Source of the DNA: Dama dama
Lineage: Eukaryota > Chordata > Mammalia > Artiodactyla > Cervidae
Assembly: GCF_033118175.1 (NCBI RefSeq)
Contig: NC_083699.1
Location: forward strand, 33,406,001 to 33,470,000
Direction of reading: 5' to 3'
DNA: 64,000 nucleotides
Part shown: piece by piece, positions 46,614 to 58,479 of the stretch
Layout of the letters: each line of letters starts with the position of its first letter
Position numbering within the stretch: position 1 is the first letter of the stretch
Program-made: the position numbers and the translations under genes
Notes under the pieces: model-generated
Databases searched by the model: none
The model's input: only the letters and a program-made list of their open reading frames with translations
What the model was told of the DNA's origin: nothing

Positions 46614-47719
46614 CATACTTAAAATTAGAATATTTTGAAATGACTCTTATTATTTAAATGGGTTAATAAAGCATACTTATTATTACATACTACAAATTTT
46701 AAAATTTTTCAGTGGCTTTATTTCAATGTAATTTGTTTCTTTTGCAATTCTATGTATTTTATTTGGCATGTTTAAAAACTTTATTCTGAGGAGTCCATAT
46801 GATTCAACAGATAGGCAAAAGAGTCTATGGTACAAACAGGGTTAAGAACTTCTGAGGCACTGAAATTTAAATCTCTTTGTTTCTTTCTTTCCCCCATCTC
46901 TGCTCACCTCAGAACATCCCTACTAGCTACAGGCCCATAGAATTAAAACATCACCTGGTCATTGGCCAGTGTTTGGTCAGGATAGCTCTCCTGGGACTTT
47001 GACTTCCTTGCTAAGTTTCCGTAGGCTCCATTGTCTAGCATTGGGCTTTGTTTCATGTAGCCCTTACTTTCAGTTGAGGTAATTTCCTTAGTATGTCATT
47101 TAGTCATGTATCTGTCATTGGAAGACACTGTTCTTTAGGAGCTACTCTGGCCTCCACCCCTGCTTAATTCCATAGTCTCCTGGTTTACCTAAGTTAGTTT
47201 TCTTTTATCTAAGATTTTCTACTGTCCTCTCTGCCAGAAGGACTAGGTGGTTTAATGAGAACTGTGTCCACTCCTGTCTACCTACCATGAGTTTTGAACT
47301 TTGCATTCTCATCTGAACACATGGTAATTTTACCTCATCCTTATTTTGACTTTATGGTGGTAATCTTTTGATAACTAGTCTCTCTGGTCTAAACAGAGCC
47401 TCAGTGCTGTCAGCTCCTTGTTTTCTCTGTCTTGTTATCTTTCCCCTCAGTTTTCACATTTAATTGGTCATTACATTTTGCTATCTGTAAGTTTGAATTA
47501 CTGCCTTAGTTTAGGCTCTCATCAACATTTGGCTGGATTATTACGGTAGCTTCCTAATTGGTTGCCAAAGCCAAGCTAGTGTGTGTATTGAAAAAAATCA
47601 TAGTTCTCTGTGCTAGTGTTTGAATGATACACACTCAACACAGCAGTGGAAAGAATATTGGGATTGCAGTTAGGAGACATGGATTCTAGTTTAAAAAGTA
47701 AGTAATCTATGGAAATGAT

Positions 47720-47762
47720 GGGCTTCCTGGTGCCTCAGACAGTAAAGAATCTGCCTGCAGTG
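47720..47762 (+). mobile_element. 43-nt SINE-head insertion without tail
   Basis: The sequence starts exactly at the first bases of a Bov-tA tRNA-derived head (GGGCTTCCTGGTGCCTCAG) and stops after CTGCCTGCAGTG. It is bounded by a perfect 12-bp direct repeat, TATGGAAATGAT, at 47708-47719 and 47763-47774. No A-unit and no tail are present. Confidence 0.88.
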
Positions 47763-48085
47763 TATGGAAATGATCTGGTGCAGTAATATGGGGTTTTCAT
47801 GAAGGAAATAGATTTTTTCCACTTGAACTGGAGAAAGGACAATTTTTATTTATTTTCCTTTTCTCCTTTTATTAGGACTAAAGGAGTATTGAACAGAGTC
47901 AGAGGTATAGGATCACATGGACATTCCACTGATATGAGTGGAATGGTTTTTGCTTCACAAGTGGTTCTTGCAGGAGCCAGGCATGGATTCAAAGTCAGAT
48001 GATACCTTATGACCTCTCAGAGCTATTTCAGAATAAGCCACATTCTGTGTTGAACTTCCTATCTTTGGGCCTTCCATAAAGTCTT

Positions 48086-48316
48086 GTTTTTTTTTTTTTT
48101 AATTAGCTAATTTATTATTATTTTTTATTTGGCTGCATTGGATCGTTGTTGCATTGTGTGGGCTCTTTAGTTGTGGGACGTAGGCTCAGAAGTTGCAGTG
48201 TGCAGACTTAGTTGCTCTGTGGCATGTGCAATCTTAGTTCCCCAGCCAGGGATAGAACCTGCACCCCCTGCAATGGGAGCCTGAAGTCTCAACCACTGGA
48301 CCATCAGGGAAGTCCC
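48086..48316 (-). mobile_element. CHR-type tRNA-derived SINE, minus strand
   Basis: A T-run at the left (tail in reverse), a body with GGCTGCATTGGATCGTTG and CTCTTTAGTTGTGGGACG, and the head at the right end (GGACCATCAGGGAAGTCCC in reverse). Confidence 0.85.
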
Positions 48317-49075
48317 TATCTCAGAAAAGTCCCTATCAGCACTATCTTGTTCCAGAACATATTCATTATCCCAAAAGAAAACCAGCACTAGTTGATCACT
48401 CACTTTCCATTCCTCCCCACCCTCATCCCTGGAAATCACTAATCTGCATTCTTTCTCCATGGATATTTCATATAAAGATATGAATAATATAATTATGTGG
48501 CCTTTTATGTTTGGCTTCTTTCACTTAATGTTATGTTTTTAAGATTAATTCATGTTGATCATGTATGAGTATTTCATTCTGTTTTTATGTCTGAATAATA
48601 TTCTACTATATCAATATGCCACATTTTGTTTATCCTTTCATCAGCTGGTAGTTATTAAGAGTTGTTTCTACCTTTAGGTACTATGAATAGAGCTAGAGAC
48701 ATTCACATACAAGTATTTGTTTGAATAACTGTTTTCAATTTTAGAGAGATATATATTACCTAGGTGGCTCGGACAGTAGAAAATCTGCCTGTATTACCTG
48801 AGTTTGATCCCTGGGTGGGGAAGATCCCCTGGAGGAAGGCATGACAACCCACTCCAGTATTCTCACCTGGAGAATCCCATGGACAGAGGACCCTGGTAGG
48901 CTACAGTCCATAAGGTTGCAAAGAGTAGGATAGGACTGAAGAGACTTAGCCCACACGCGTATGTATTACCTAGGAGTACAGGTGTTTTGTGTTAGTTCTT
49001 TAATTTTTTTTAGCAACTTCCAAACTGTTTTCCAAAGGAGATGCACAATTTTATATTCCCTCCACTCTTTAGCAC
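48317..49075 (-). mobile_element. Old L1M 3' end, minus strand, split by a SINE
   Basis: Diverged L1 3' UTR and ORF2 end in reverse (ATCACTAATCTGCATTCTTTC, CATATGTGGCC-like GTGGCCTTTTATGTTTGGC, ATGCCACATTTTGTTTATCC, and CCAAACTGTTTTCCAAAGG at the right). The Bov-tA at 48765-48963 interrupts it. Confidence 0.75.
48765..48963 (+). mobile_element. Bov-tA SINE, slightly 5'-truncated, inside old L1
   Basis: It begins about ten bases into the tRNA-derived head (TGGCTCGGACAGTAG) and continues through the A-unit. Perfect 11-bp duplication TATTACCTAGG at 48754-48764 and 48964-48974, so the boundary is secure. Confidence 0.92.
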
Positions 49076-49924
49076 TGAGAAAGCTCCAGAGTGTACAGGA
49101 ATAGGGAGGGAGTAGTCAAACCTCTGAGCTGATCTCTCAGGGAGCCACTGATAGGTCAAACCACACCACCACAATCCTTTGAGAACGATGTCCACATTGC
49201 TCTGTTTGGCATTATCAAGAGGCTGGGCCATCATCTTCATGGCTGCCCCCTGAGCTAGTGGGTGAGAGGTTTTAGGTAAGAAAATGCCACAACCCTCTGT
49301 TAACAAAATTCAGTAGTTTCTTTCCTCATAAGTGTTCTCTTGGATGTTGTAAAGTTTTGATTAGATTCCAAAGTTCTGAAAAAGTTGATTCTCTTTTTTT
49401 GTTAATCATTGCTTTAATGATGGGATGGTGTTTTGGAGTTCTTTACTCTGCCATTTTTGGTAGTATCGCTCCTGTTATTTATTTTTGAATGTATTTATTT
49501 CTTTTGTTTTACCAGTTTGGCTTAGCTCAGATTGAAAATTTAGTCTTTTCTGTAGAGAGTGATAGCTGAAATTTCAGTTCGGTTCTTCTAACCTTATCTG
49601 GACTGATTGGAACTTGTCCTGTGCAAACATTGTTCAAGAGTTGGCTAGAGATTTGGGCGGAGCTTATACATGGAATCTGGGACACTTCTCTCTGGCTCCC
49701 TTCTTCCTGGGATGTCCTTCCTTACTTACTAGATGCTGCGGTTACCCTGGAGCCTTTCCTTAACACGGTAAACCAGTGAGACTGCGCTACTGTGTGGTTT
49801 ACAATGTCCCAAATGCCATGTACTTGGGCCTCAGTTCTTTGCTTTTTAAAAAATTTAAGAGGAGTAGTTAAAATGAAGTTTCAGGCACCATCTGGTTCAT
49901 ATTGAATATTTGGCATCTACATAA

Positions 49925-50305
49925 ATCTTGTAGATCTGCCATAATGAAATACCACAGAATGGGTGGGTTACACAACAGAAATGTATCCCTCCTTGTTCTG
50001 AGGGCTGGAAGTTCAAGATCAGGATGTTGGTGTGTTTGATTTTGCCAGAATCCTCACTCCTTGGGTTGCAGATGAACACCTTCCTGCTGTATCCTTGCAT
50101 GACCTTTTCTCTGTTCAGGCATAGTAGACCGTGGATGTTTCTTCCTCTTCTTATAAGGACACCAGTTATATTGGGTTAGAACTCCACCCTTATGACCTCA
50201 TTTATCCTTAATTACCTCTTTAAAGGCCCTGTCTCCAAATGCAGTCACTGTGGGAGTTAGGGCTACAATGTGTAACTTTGGGGGTGCATAATTCAGCCCA
50301 GAACA
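49925..50305 (+). repeat. Ancient interspersed repeat, family not fixed
   Basis: A recognisable old mammalian pattern: TGCCATAATGAAATACCACAG, GGGCTGGAAGTTCAAGATCAG, CTTCTTATAAGGACACCAG, CCCTTATGACCTCATTTATCC, and TCCAAATGCAGTCAC. Length and order fit an old LTR or L1M 3' element. Confidence 0.55.
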
Positions 50306-50309
50306 TCAT

Positions 50310-52850
50310 CTTTTTAATTTCATGACATAACTGAGATCTAGAAAAGCTGTGCTTTTTCCTCCTAGGCAGGGATGTAAAATTTAAAAATAAAAAAGAGAGA
50401 AAAATTCAAAATCAGCTTCCCAAAGAAAATATCTGAATTAAGAGTGTCAGGGCCATCCCTAGCTGACTGACAGTTGCATACCAGAGCTCTCCTTGGTTTT
50501 GCTTTTCTGCTAGTGAAAACAAAACTTGTCATATAGAAGCAATCATCTGAATATTCTACCTAATTGTTAATTCCCTTTAAAAGCAAAGAGGTGAGAACAA
50601 AATTTAAAGTTTATAAATATTTCTTCTGTCTCCCTAAATACGGGTGCTGTTAGCAATAAGGACCCTGGTTTAGGAGTTATTTTACAGAGAGAAATAAAAA
50701 TTTTTATATAAATAGTATAGTTTCATTTTAGATGGTGTTGCTGGATTCACGTAGTACCTCAGAGAATGTTCTTTGAACACAATTATTTCAGACACTGGTA
50801 GCAGATATATGTAGTTATGGTAAAGCGTGCTAAGTGCAGTGTCTTCAGAATGGGAGTATACTTGTGACTCGTCAGTTACTGGTTGCTAAATTCATAGTAA
50901 TGTACGACCTCACTGTCCATTGATCCTCTGTTTATGAAACTGGTTTCTACATGATGTTAACCAGGGACTCATCTTTAATGCCAAATTCTAGGCCTGCTTC
51001 AAATATTTGGGATTGCCCCCCAGGGGCCTTGTTGGTTCACTTTTTGTGCCATGTCATAGAGATCATTATTTTCCAGCTGAAATATTGGGACTCATGATTC
51101 TGATAATGAAATAGAAAAATAGAGACCATTCCAGCACATCTAGGATATATGATATAATATATGGTACCGATAAAGACAGGCCTCAGATGCTTGGCAAAAG
51201 AAGCCAGGGTATTGTTTACTGGCTAAACGGTTCTTGGAGAGGAACTACTATGGGAATGGGTTGACATGGGTAGTCTGTGAGTCTTCTGAGTAACTTTAGC
51301 AAGAAACCAGAAGATTCTGGTTCATTTGGGACCTTAAGTAAATTGAACTAATTAGAATATCCATGGGGAGTCCACAGATTCCAGTGTACTTTGAATCCCA
51401 TGAACTTTGTTTTTCAACCTGTTTGCTAAAACATTTTAAGCAAGCTAAATGAATCATTTTTTTATTGTATTTCTAACTGAATTATCATCTGCTATTTGGA
51501 AATCATAATTAGTTTTGAGATTTACATTTAAATATAAATTGTGCACTATCACATTGATTGGTCTAAGATGAAGAGAAGAGAATTATTCTTATAGTTTGGT
51601 CTCATTATTCACTCCAATACTTCTTCTATTACATGGAATCCCAAATGTATCTTAAAAACCCTGATTGGTACATAGAGGCTTCAACTGCTTATTATTCTCA
51701 GCTCCTCATTTTTGCAGCATTTCTCATTCATTTAGAATACGATTTTAATTTCCATGGTCACTAAGGCTTTTCTGTGTTCTCTTAAAGGAAAACTGCCAAG
51801 GTTGATAGGTTCAAATTTGACTTTTCTTACTAAGTGCATTTATGCACTGCCAAGATCTTCCTGCTTCCTTACATGCTTTTCATTTTAATGGTTGATGCAC
51901 TGCCAGTTGACTCAAGGACCAAGTAATTACAATAATGTCAGCCCTCAAATCTGATTGTATAAATCCAGAACAGTATGCTGCTTTTCACTGTACTTAAAGA
52001 ACGAAACGAGAACAGTGCCCAGGAATCAATTTAAGAACAATAGGCTGTTGAGTTAAAGCATCATTATCATTAAGAGGTATTTTTACAATGCTTGGCGTTT
52101 TTTCAGTAGATGCAATGATTAGATCTAGGTTCTCAGCCCACTCTTACCATAGCTTATTATGTGACCTTGGGCAAGTCATCCTAATGCCTCTGGAGGGGTT
52201 GGATTCGATATTTTTCCAGGTTATTTCAGATTCTTAACTTTTTGATTAATGTAATTATTATGCTGAATACTTTTCAAGTTAATCCCACTTTTATGAATTA
52301 AAAAGGAACCACAGTGGTATTTGAAACTCAGGGTTATACAATAGGTCTTATAAAACTGATTTAAATTCCTAATTCTTGATTTGTTCTATTTTATTGGCTT
52401 TAAAGCTTGAATAATACAAAGATAATTTTTAGAGGAAAAGATATTTTAGACTCCTAATGTTAAAAAATTGTTTATTGGGAATTATGTGAATATTTAAGAC
52501 TATGAAATTAGGCATACTTTTCTTAGACTCCTGTTGTTCATGAATTATTTATTTAGAATTATGTGAATATTTGAGAATATGAAATCAGGCATATATCTCA
52601 TGTTTAAGTTTCTACAAAATTGAAGGAAATCAATAAACATAAAAAACCTAGAGATTGAACTCAATAAGCTGGAAGATGTTGTTTTGCTGAAACCAAATCA
52701 TCTACTGAATGTTACATTTGATCTTGTTTGTTATGGGATGAGTTTCTTTGAATTTGGCTCACCTAATTAATTCTATGTCATGACTCAACTGTTTAGCCAG
52801 TTTCCTTTATTGATTTGCATAGTAAATAGGGATATTATTTGGCCTCAACT
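50310..52850. other. Intergenic; MIR fragment only
   Basis: AT-rich, with one MIR core near 52130-52200 (TTATTATGTGACCTTGGGCAA). No coding region or other named repeat seen. Confidence 0.4.
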
Positions 52851-52861
52851 AAGTGCAAGCA

Positions 52862-53827
52862 ACAGTTAGAACTGGACATGGAAAAATAGACTGGTTCCAA
52901 ATCGGGAAAAGAGTACATCAAGGCTATATATTGTCACCCTGCTTGTTTAACTTATATGCAGAGTACATCACGGGAAAGGCTGGGCTGGATGAAGCACAAG
53001 CTGGAATCAAGATTGCTACGAGAGATATCAATAACCTCAGATACACAGATGACACCACCCTCATGGCAAAGAGTGAAGAAGAGCTAAAGAGCCTCTTGAT
53101 AAAAGTGAAAGAGGAGAGTGAAAAAGTTGGCTTAAAACTCAACATTCAGAAAACTAAGATCATGGCATACAGTCCCATCATTTCATGGTAAATAGATGGG
53201 GAAACAATGGAAACAGTGAGAGACTTTATTTTCTTTGGCTCCAAAATCAGTGTAGATTGTCTCTGCAGCCATGAAATTAAGACACTTGCTCCTTGGAAGA
53301 AAAGCTATGACCAACCTAGATAGCATATTAACAAGCAGAGACATTTCTTTACCAACAAAGGTCCATCTAGTCAAAGCTATGGTTTTTCCAGTAGTCATGT
53401 GTGGATGTGAGGGTTGGACTATAAAGTAAGCTGAGCGCCAAAGAATTGATGCTTTTGAACTGTGGTGTTGGAGAAGATTCTTGAGAGTCCCTTGGACTGC
53501 GAGGATCCAATCAGTCAATCCTAAAGGAAATCAGTCCTGAATATTCATTGGAAGGACTGATGCTGAAGCTGAAACGCCAATATTTTGGCCACCTGATGCA
53601 AAGAACTAACTCATTGGAAAAGACCCTGATACTAGGAAAGATTGAAGGTGGGAGGAGAAGGCAATGACAGAGGATGAGATGGTTGGATGGCATCACTGAT
53701 GTGATGGACATGAGTTTGAGTAGGCTGCGGGAGTTGGTGGTGGACGGGGAAGCCTGGCATGCTGTAGTCCATGGGGTCACAAGGGGTCGGACATGACCGA
53801 ACAACTGAACTGAACTGAACTGAACTG
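52862..53827 (+). mobile_element. BovB LINE, YTDD subfamily, copy 2, with 11-bp duplication
   Basis: A 5'-truncated BovB of 966 bases from CAACAGTTAGAACTGG-type sequence to a repeated TGAAC tail. It reads [20 protein letters not shown], then RYTDDTTLMAKS, then IMAYSPIISW. A perfect 11-bp duplication AAGTGCAAGCA is at 52851-52861 and 53828-53838. It shares the YTDD variant and the three-base deletion near 53503 with the copy at 40436. Stops break the frame at several points. Confidence 0.92.
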
Positions 53828-53964
53828 AAGTGCAAGCATATAATTTACTTACTTAACCTACCTTTCCCAGTCTTTTTAGCTTTTAATAATTAAAGCTGTA
53901 CAACTTAGTGCCAGTGTAAATATAACACAAGCATGAGCACAGAAGTTATGTGGCAGAAATTAGT

Positions 53965-54115
53965 TATTTATTTGTTCATTAGTAATTCATATACCAGATA
54001 CTTTTATGTGCCAGGCCCTGTTCTGTGCACTGGGAATACTGCAATGAATAAAAATGAAAAAGGCTCTGTCCTTGCAGAGCTCATATCCTGCTAGGAATCA
54101 TCAGGATGTATTAGA
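53965..54115 (+). repeat. L2 LINE 3' fragment
   Basis: L2 end pattern: TATGTGCCAGGCCCTGTTCTG, ACTGGGAATACTGCAATGAA and GCAGAGCTCATATCCTGC. Diverged. Confidence 0.7.
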
Positions 54116-54316
54116 ATATTAATTTTATAATAAAAGGAAAACATAAATAAAAATATTGCCATAAGGAACTTATTGATCCTTATAAAGAAGTCCATGGCAC
54201 ATTTCCAAGAGATCTTTGGTTCTAAATTTGAGAAAGCTTGCTCTCTTTTGTTTCTTTCTTTTACATATAAACTTCCTAACTTTTGCAATGCATTTAAAAA
54301 TAAGATGGTTTATCTA

Positions 54317-54523
54317 GTTCCCTGGTGGCTCAGAAGGCAAAGAATCTGCTTGCAATGTAGGTGACCCGGGTTTGATTCCTAGGTGGGGAAGATCCCCTGG
54401 AGAAGGGAATGGCAACCCACTCCAGTATTCTTTCCTGGAAAATCCCATGGTAGAGAAGCCTGGTGGGCTACAGTCCATGGGGTCACAAAGAGTCAGTCAT
54501 GACTGAGTGACTAACACTTTCAC
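54317..54523 (+). mobile_element. Bov-tA SINE
   Basis: A head starting near GTTCCCTGGTGGCTCAG, then the A-unit, and a CTAACACTTTCAC end. TTATCTA at 54310-54316 and 54524-54530 is the duplication; it extends to 11 bases with one mismatch. Confidence 0.9.
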
Positions 54524-54604
54524 TTATCTAATTCACAACTTTTAGTAGAATTTTAATTTGCAAGAAGTTGCAACCTGGGCCCTGTCACCTGACCAGCTAA
54601 ATTA

Positions 54605-54740
54605 AGGCATCATGGCAAAATGGGAAAAGCGTCTGTTCAGGAATCTGAAGCTTGTACCGTGTTCCTGTTTGACCAAGAGGAGAGCATTTAGCCTCTCTGA
54701 ACCCCAGTTTTCTCATCTTCAGAATTGCGGGGATGCCCTA
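54605..54740 (+). repeat. MIR SINE fragment
   Basis: MIR core with GAGAGCATTTAGCCTCTCTG, AACCCCAGTTTTCTCATCTTC. Confidence 0.65.
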
Positions 54741-55628
54741 ATCATTTAATCTTATCCTTTTTTGTGAACTATATAACTCTTTGAGAGCTAGATGAATACT
54801 ATGAAACCTATTCATACTAAACAGCTTGTACACACAAAATTTTGCTTATGAGTTCAGAGGATTTATGAACATCTCTCTCCTCAGAAATAACCACTATTAA
54901 TATTTTGTTGTAATTATTTTCCATTCTTTTAGTTAGTACTTGTTCTCTGTCTTAACAATATATTGTGGCAAGTTTTCCATGTAAAAATATTCCTCTTCAA
55001 CACAGTTTTAATATATGTATTGTAATGTATTTAAGCAATGGCTTATCACTAGAAGTCATGGTATATCCCAGTCCATTGCATAGTATCAATTCTCCCTGTT
55101 AGTGACAATTGTACCTCACATTTCTATTGTAAACTCCTACTACCCAATTGTTAGCCATATGGTTTACGTGAGATTGCTCTAGCAAAGCCATATAATCAGG
55201 ATCAGGGTGGATACATAACCAAGTTCGAACTAACGTAATGCAAGAACACATTTGTCAGGACTTCTGGGAAAACAGATTTTCATGCTCTGGATTTGGTGGT
55301 GTTCAAATGATGACCATTAAGTGGACCAGTTAGAAGGTGAAGCTGACTCTCAGAATAAGCAGACTGAGAAGATTCATTCTGGTGACACTGTTGGAACCTG
55401 AAGACAGCCTTAAAGCCTGCCTCTCTCTCTCTCTGTTTTAGTTACAAGAGTCAATGCATTTTCTTTTTGTTTAAATACTTACACGTTGAGTTCTTGGTCA
55501 GCTGCAACCTAAAGAACTCTAAATACAGGCATTTAAGCTATTTTCAAAATTTTGTCTATTATAAATGATGTTACAATGAGTATCTTCACATTATTAATTC
55601 TTTGGAGTATTCTTTAGTATTAATTCCT

Positions 55629-55722
55629 AGATTTTTTTTTAAACTTTTAATTTTGTATTGAGATACAGCCAATTATCAAACAGTGTTGTGATAGTTTCAG
55701 GTGAGCAGTGAAGGGACTCAGC

Positions 55723-55777
<55 letters not shown>

Positions 55778-56500
55778 CTCCATTGTCCCCCAAACTCCCC
55801 TCCCATCCAGGCAGCCACATAACATTGAGCAGAGTTCCATGTGCTGTACAGTGGGTCCTTGTTGGTTATCCATCTTAAAATATAACAGCGTGTACATGTC
55901 CATCCCAAACTCTTTAACTGTCCCTTCCCCCTACCCTCCCCCACCTATCCTGGCAACCATAAATGCATTCTCTGAGTCTGTGAGTCTCTTTCTGCTTTGT
56001 AAGTAAGTTGATTTATATAGTTTCTTTTTATATTCCACATATAAGGGATGTCATATGTTATTTCTCCTTCTCTGACTTACTTCACTCAGTATGAAAATTT
56101 CTAGGTCCATTCATGTTGCTGCAAATGGCATTATTTCATTCTTTTTAATGACTGAGTAATATTCAACAGTATATATGTATCACATCTTCTTTATTCATTT
56201 CTCTGTTGAAGGACATTTAGGTTACTTCCATGTCTTGGCTATTGTAAACAGTGCTACACTGCACATTGGGTGCATATAGCCTTTTAGTTTTTTTTTTCCC
56301 TGGATATATGCTCAGGAGTAGACTTGCAGGGTTGTATGATTTGACTGTTGACCATAGTAACCATACCGATCTACATTCCCACCAACAGTGCAAGAAGGGT
56401 CCCTTCTCTCTACACCCTGTCCAGTCTTTATTGTTTGTGGATTTTTTGATGCTAGTCATTCTGGCTGGTGTGAGGTGATACCTCATTGTAGTTTTTTTTT
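55629..56500 (-). mobile_element. Ruminant L1 3' end with internal CA microsatellite, minus strand
   Basis: A T run followed by L1 3' UTR in reverse (TTTAATTTTGTATTGAGATA, CCCAAACTCCCCTCCCATCC, CTGTACAGTGGGTCCTTG), then the ORF2 end. The minus-strand stretch 56217-56486 reads [19 protein letters not shown] and LHCWWEC. It is 5'-truncated near 56500 and frame-broken. Confidence 0.85.
55726..55772. repeat. (CA)n microsatellite, about 23 units
   Basis: An uninterrupted CA run inside the L1 3' UTR, at the place where these L1 elements carry a short CATACACA motif. It probably grew from that motif. Confidence 0.95.
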
Positions 56501-56580
56501 TTTAATAATAATGTCTTTTATTGTTATAAAAATAACATTTATTCATATAGAAAATAGAAAAAAATGTAAGAAGGGAAAAA

Positions 56581-56640
56581 TTTATATCATGAGTAAGCCA
56601 GTATTATTCCAATTTATATCATGAGTTAGCCACTATTCTT
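56581..56640 (+). repeat. Tandem duplication, period 32 bp, two copies
   Basis: TTTATATCATGAGTAAGCCA at 56581 is repeated as TTTATATCATGAGTTAGCCA at 56613. About 25 of 28 comparable bases match. It lies in the gap between two L1 3' ends. Confidence 0.85.
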
Positions 56641-58322
56641 TTATGTTTTTATTGAAGGATAATTGCTTTACAGAATTTCGTTGTTTTCTGTCAAACTTCA
56701 ACACGAATCAGCCATAGGTGTACATGTATCCCCTCCCTTTTGAACCTCCCCCCATCTCCCTCCCCACCCCACCCTTTTAGGTTGATACAGAGCCCCTGTT
56801 TGAGTTTCCTGAGCCAGACAGCAAATTCCCATTGGCTCTCTATTTTACATATGGTAATATAAGTTTCTGTATTACTCTTTCCATACATCTCACCCTCTCC
56901 TCCCCTCTCCCCATGTCCATAAATCTGTTCTCTATGTCTGTTTCTCCATTACTGCCCTGTAAATAAATTCTTCAGTACCATTTTTCTAGATTACATATAT
57001 GTGCATTAGAATATGATATTTATCTTTCTCTTTCTAACTCACTTCACTCTGTATAATAGGTTCTAGGTTCATCCACCTCATCAGAACTGACTCAAATGCA
57101 TTCCTTTTTATGACTACATAATATTCCATTGTATATATGTACCACAGCTTCTTTGTTCTTTCATCTGTTGATGGACATCTATGTTGCTTCCATGTTCTAG
57201 CTATTATAAATAGTGCTGTAATGAGCAATGGGATACATGTGTCTTTTTCAATTTTGGTTTTCTCAGGGTGTATGCCTAGAAGTGGGATTGCTGGGTCATA
57301 CGGTGGTTTTATTCCTAGTTTTTTTAAGGAATCTCCATATCATCTTCCATAGTGACTATATTGATTTACATTCCCACCAACAGTGCAAGAGTGTTCCCTT
57401 TTCTCCACACCCTGTCCAGCATTTATTGTTTGTGGATTTTTTAATTTTTTGATGATGGTCATTCTGACTGGTGTGAGGTGATATCTCATTGTGGTTTTGA
57501 TTTGCATATCTCTAATAATGAGCGATGTTGAGCATCTTTTCATTGTTAGCCATTTGTATGTCTTCTTTGGAGAAATGTCTGTTTAGGTCTTTTTCCCACT
57601 TTTTGATTGGGTTGTTTGTTTTTCTGGCATTGAGTTGTATGAGCTACTTGAATATTTTGGAAATGAATCCTTTGTCATTTGTTTCATTTGCTTTTATTTT
57701 CTCCCATTCTGAGGTTTGTCTTTTCACCTTGCTTATTGTTTCCTTTGCTGGGCAAAAGATTTTAAGTTAATCAGGTCCCACTTGTTTACTTTTGTTTTTA
57801 TTTCTGTTACTCTAGGAGATGGATCATAGAGGATCTTGCTTTGATTTATGTCATTGAGTTTTCTGCCTATGTTTTCCTCTAAGAGTTTTATAGTTTCTGG
57901 TCTTACATTTAAGTCTAACACATTTTGAGTTTTTCTTTGTGTATGGTGTTAGGAAGTATTCTAATTTCATTCTTTTACATGTAGCTGTCCAGTTTCCCCA
58001 GCACCATTTATTGAAGAGGTTGTCTTTGCCCCATTGTGTATTCTTGCCTCCTTTGTCAAAAATAAGGTACCCATAGATGCATGGGTTTATTTCTGGGCTT
58101 TCTATCTTGTTCCATTGGTCTATATTTCTATTTTTGTGCCAGTACCATACTGTTTTGATGACTGTAGCTTTGCAGTATAATCTGAAGTCAGGGAGTCTGA
58201 TTCCTCCTGCTCTATTTTTCTTTCTCAAGATTTCTTTGGCTATTCAGGGTTTCTTGTGTCTCCATACAAATGTTGAGTTTTTTCATTCTAATTCTATGAA
58301 AATGCCATTGGTAATTTGATAG
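56641..58322 (-). mobile_element. Ruminant L1, 5'-truncated, 1.7 kb, minus strand
   Basis: It runs from the 3' UTR (TTTTTATTGAAGGATAATTGC, CATGTATCCCCTCCC) into ORF2. Minus-strand open stretches read the ORF2 C-terminal part: 57851-58228 ([38 protein letters not shown]) and 57034-57228 ([18 protein letters not shown]). Stops and shifts separate them. The 5' truncation is near 58322. It has the same orientation as the L1 just to its left. Confidence 0.9.
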
Positions 58323-58479
58323 AATTCCTAGAATTCTTGAGCATAATTTTCTGTTTTCTACATCATATATGCCATAACTAATTCAGTTACAAATGGATGT
58401 AGACTGAATGGTTTATTAACATTGGTAATATAATATTTTTCCTTTCCAACCCAAATTCAATTTATGATTATACATTGCC

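Noticed and set aside
47720..47762. A tRNA gene or tRNA half
   Set aside because: It matches the Bov-tA head, not a folding tRNA: no complete cloverleaf, no B box, and a duplication shows it was inserted.
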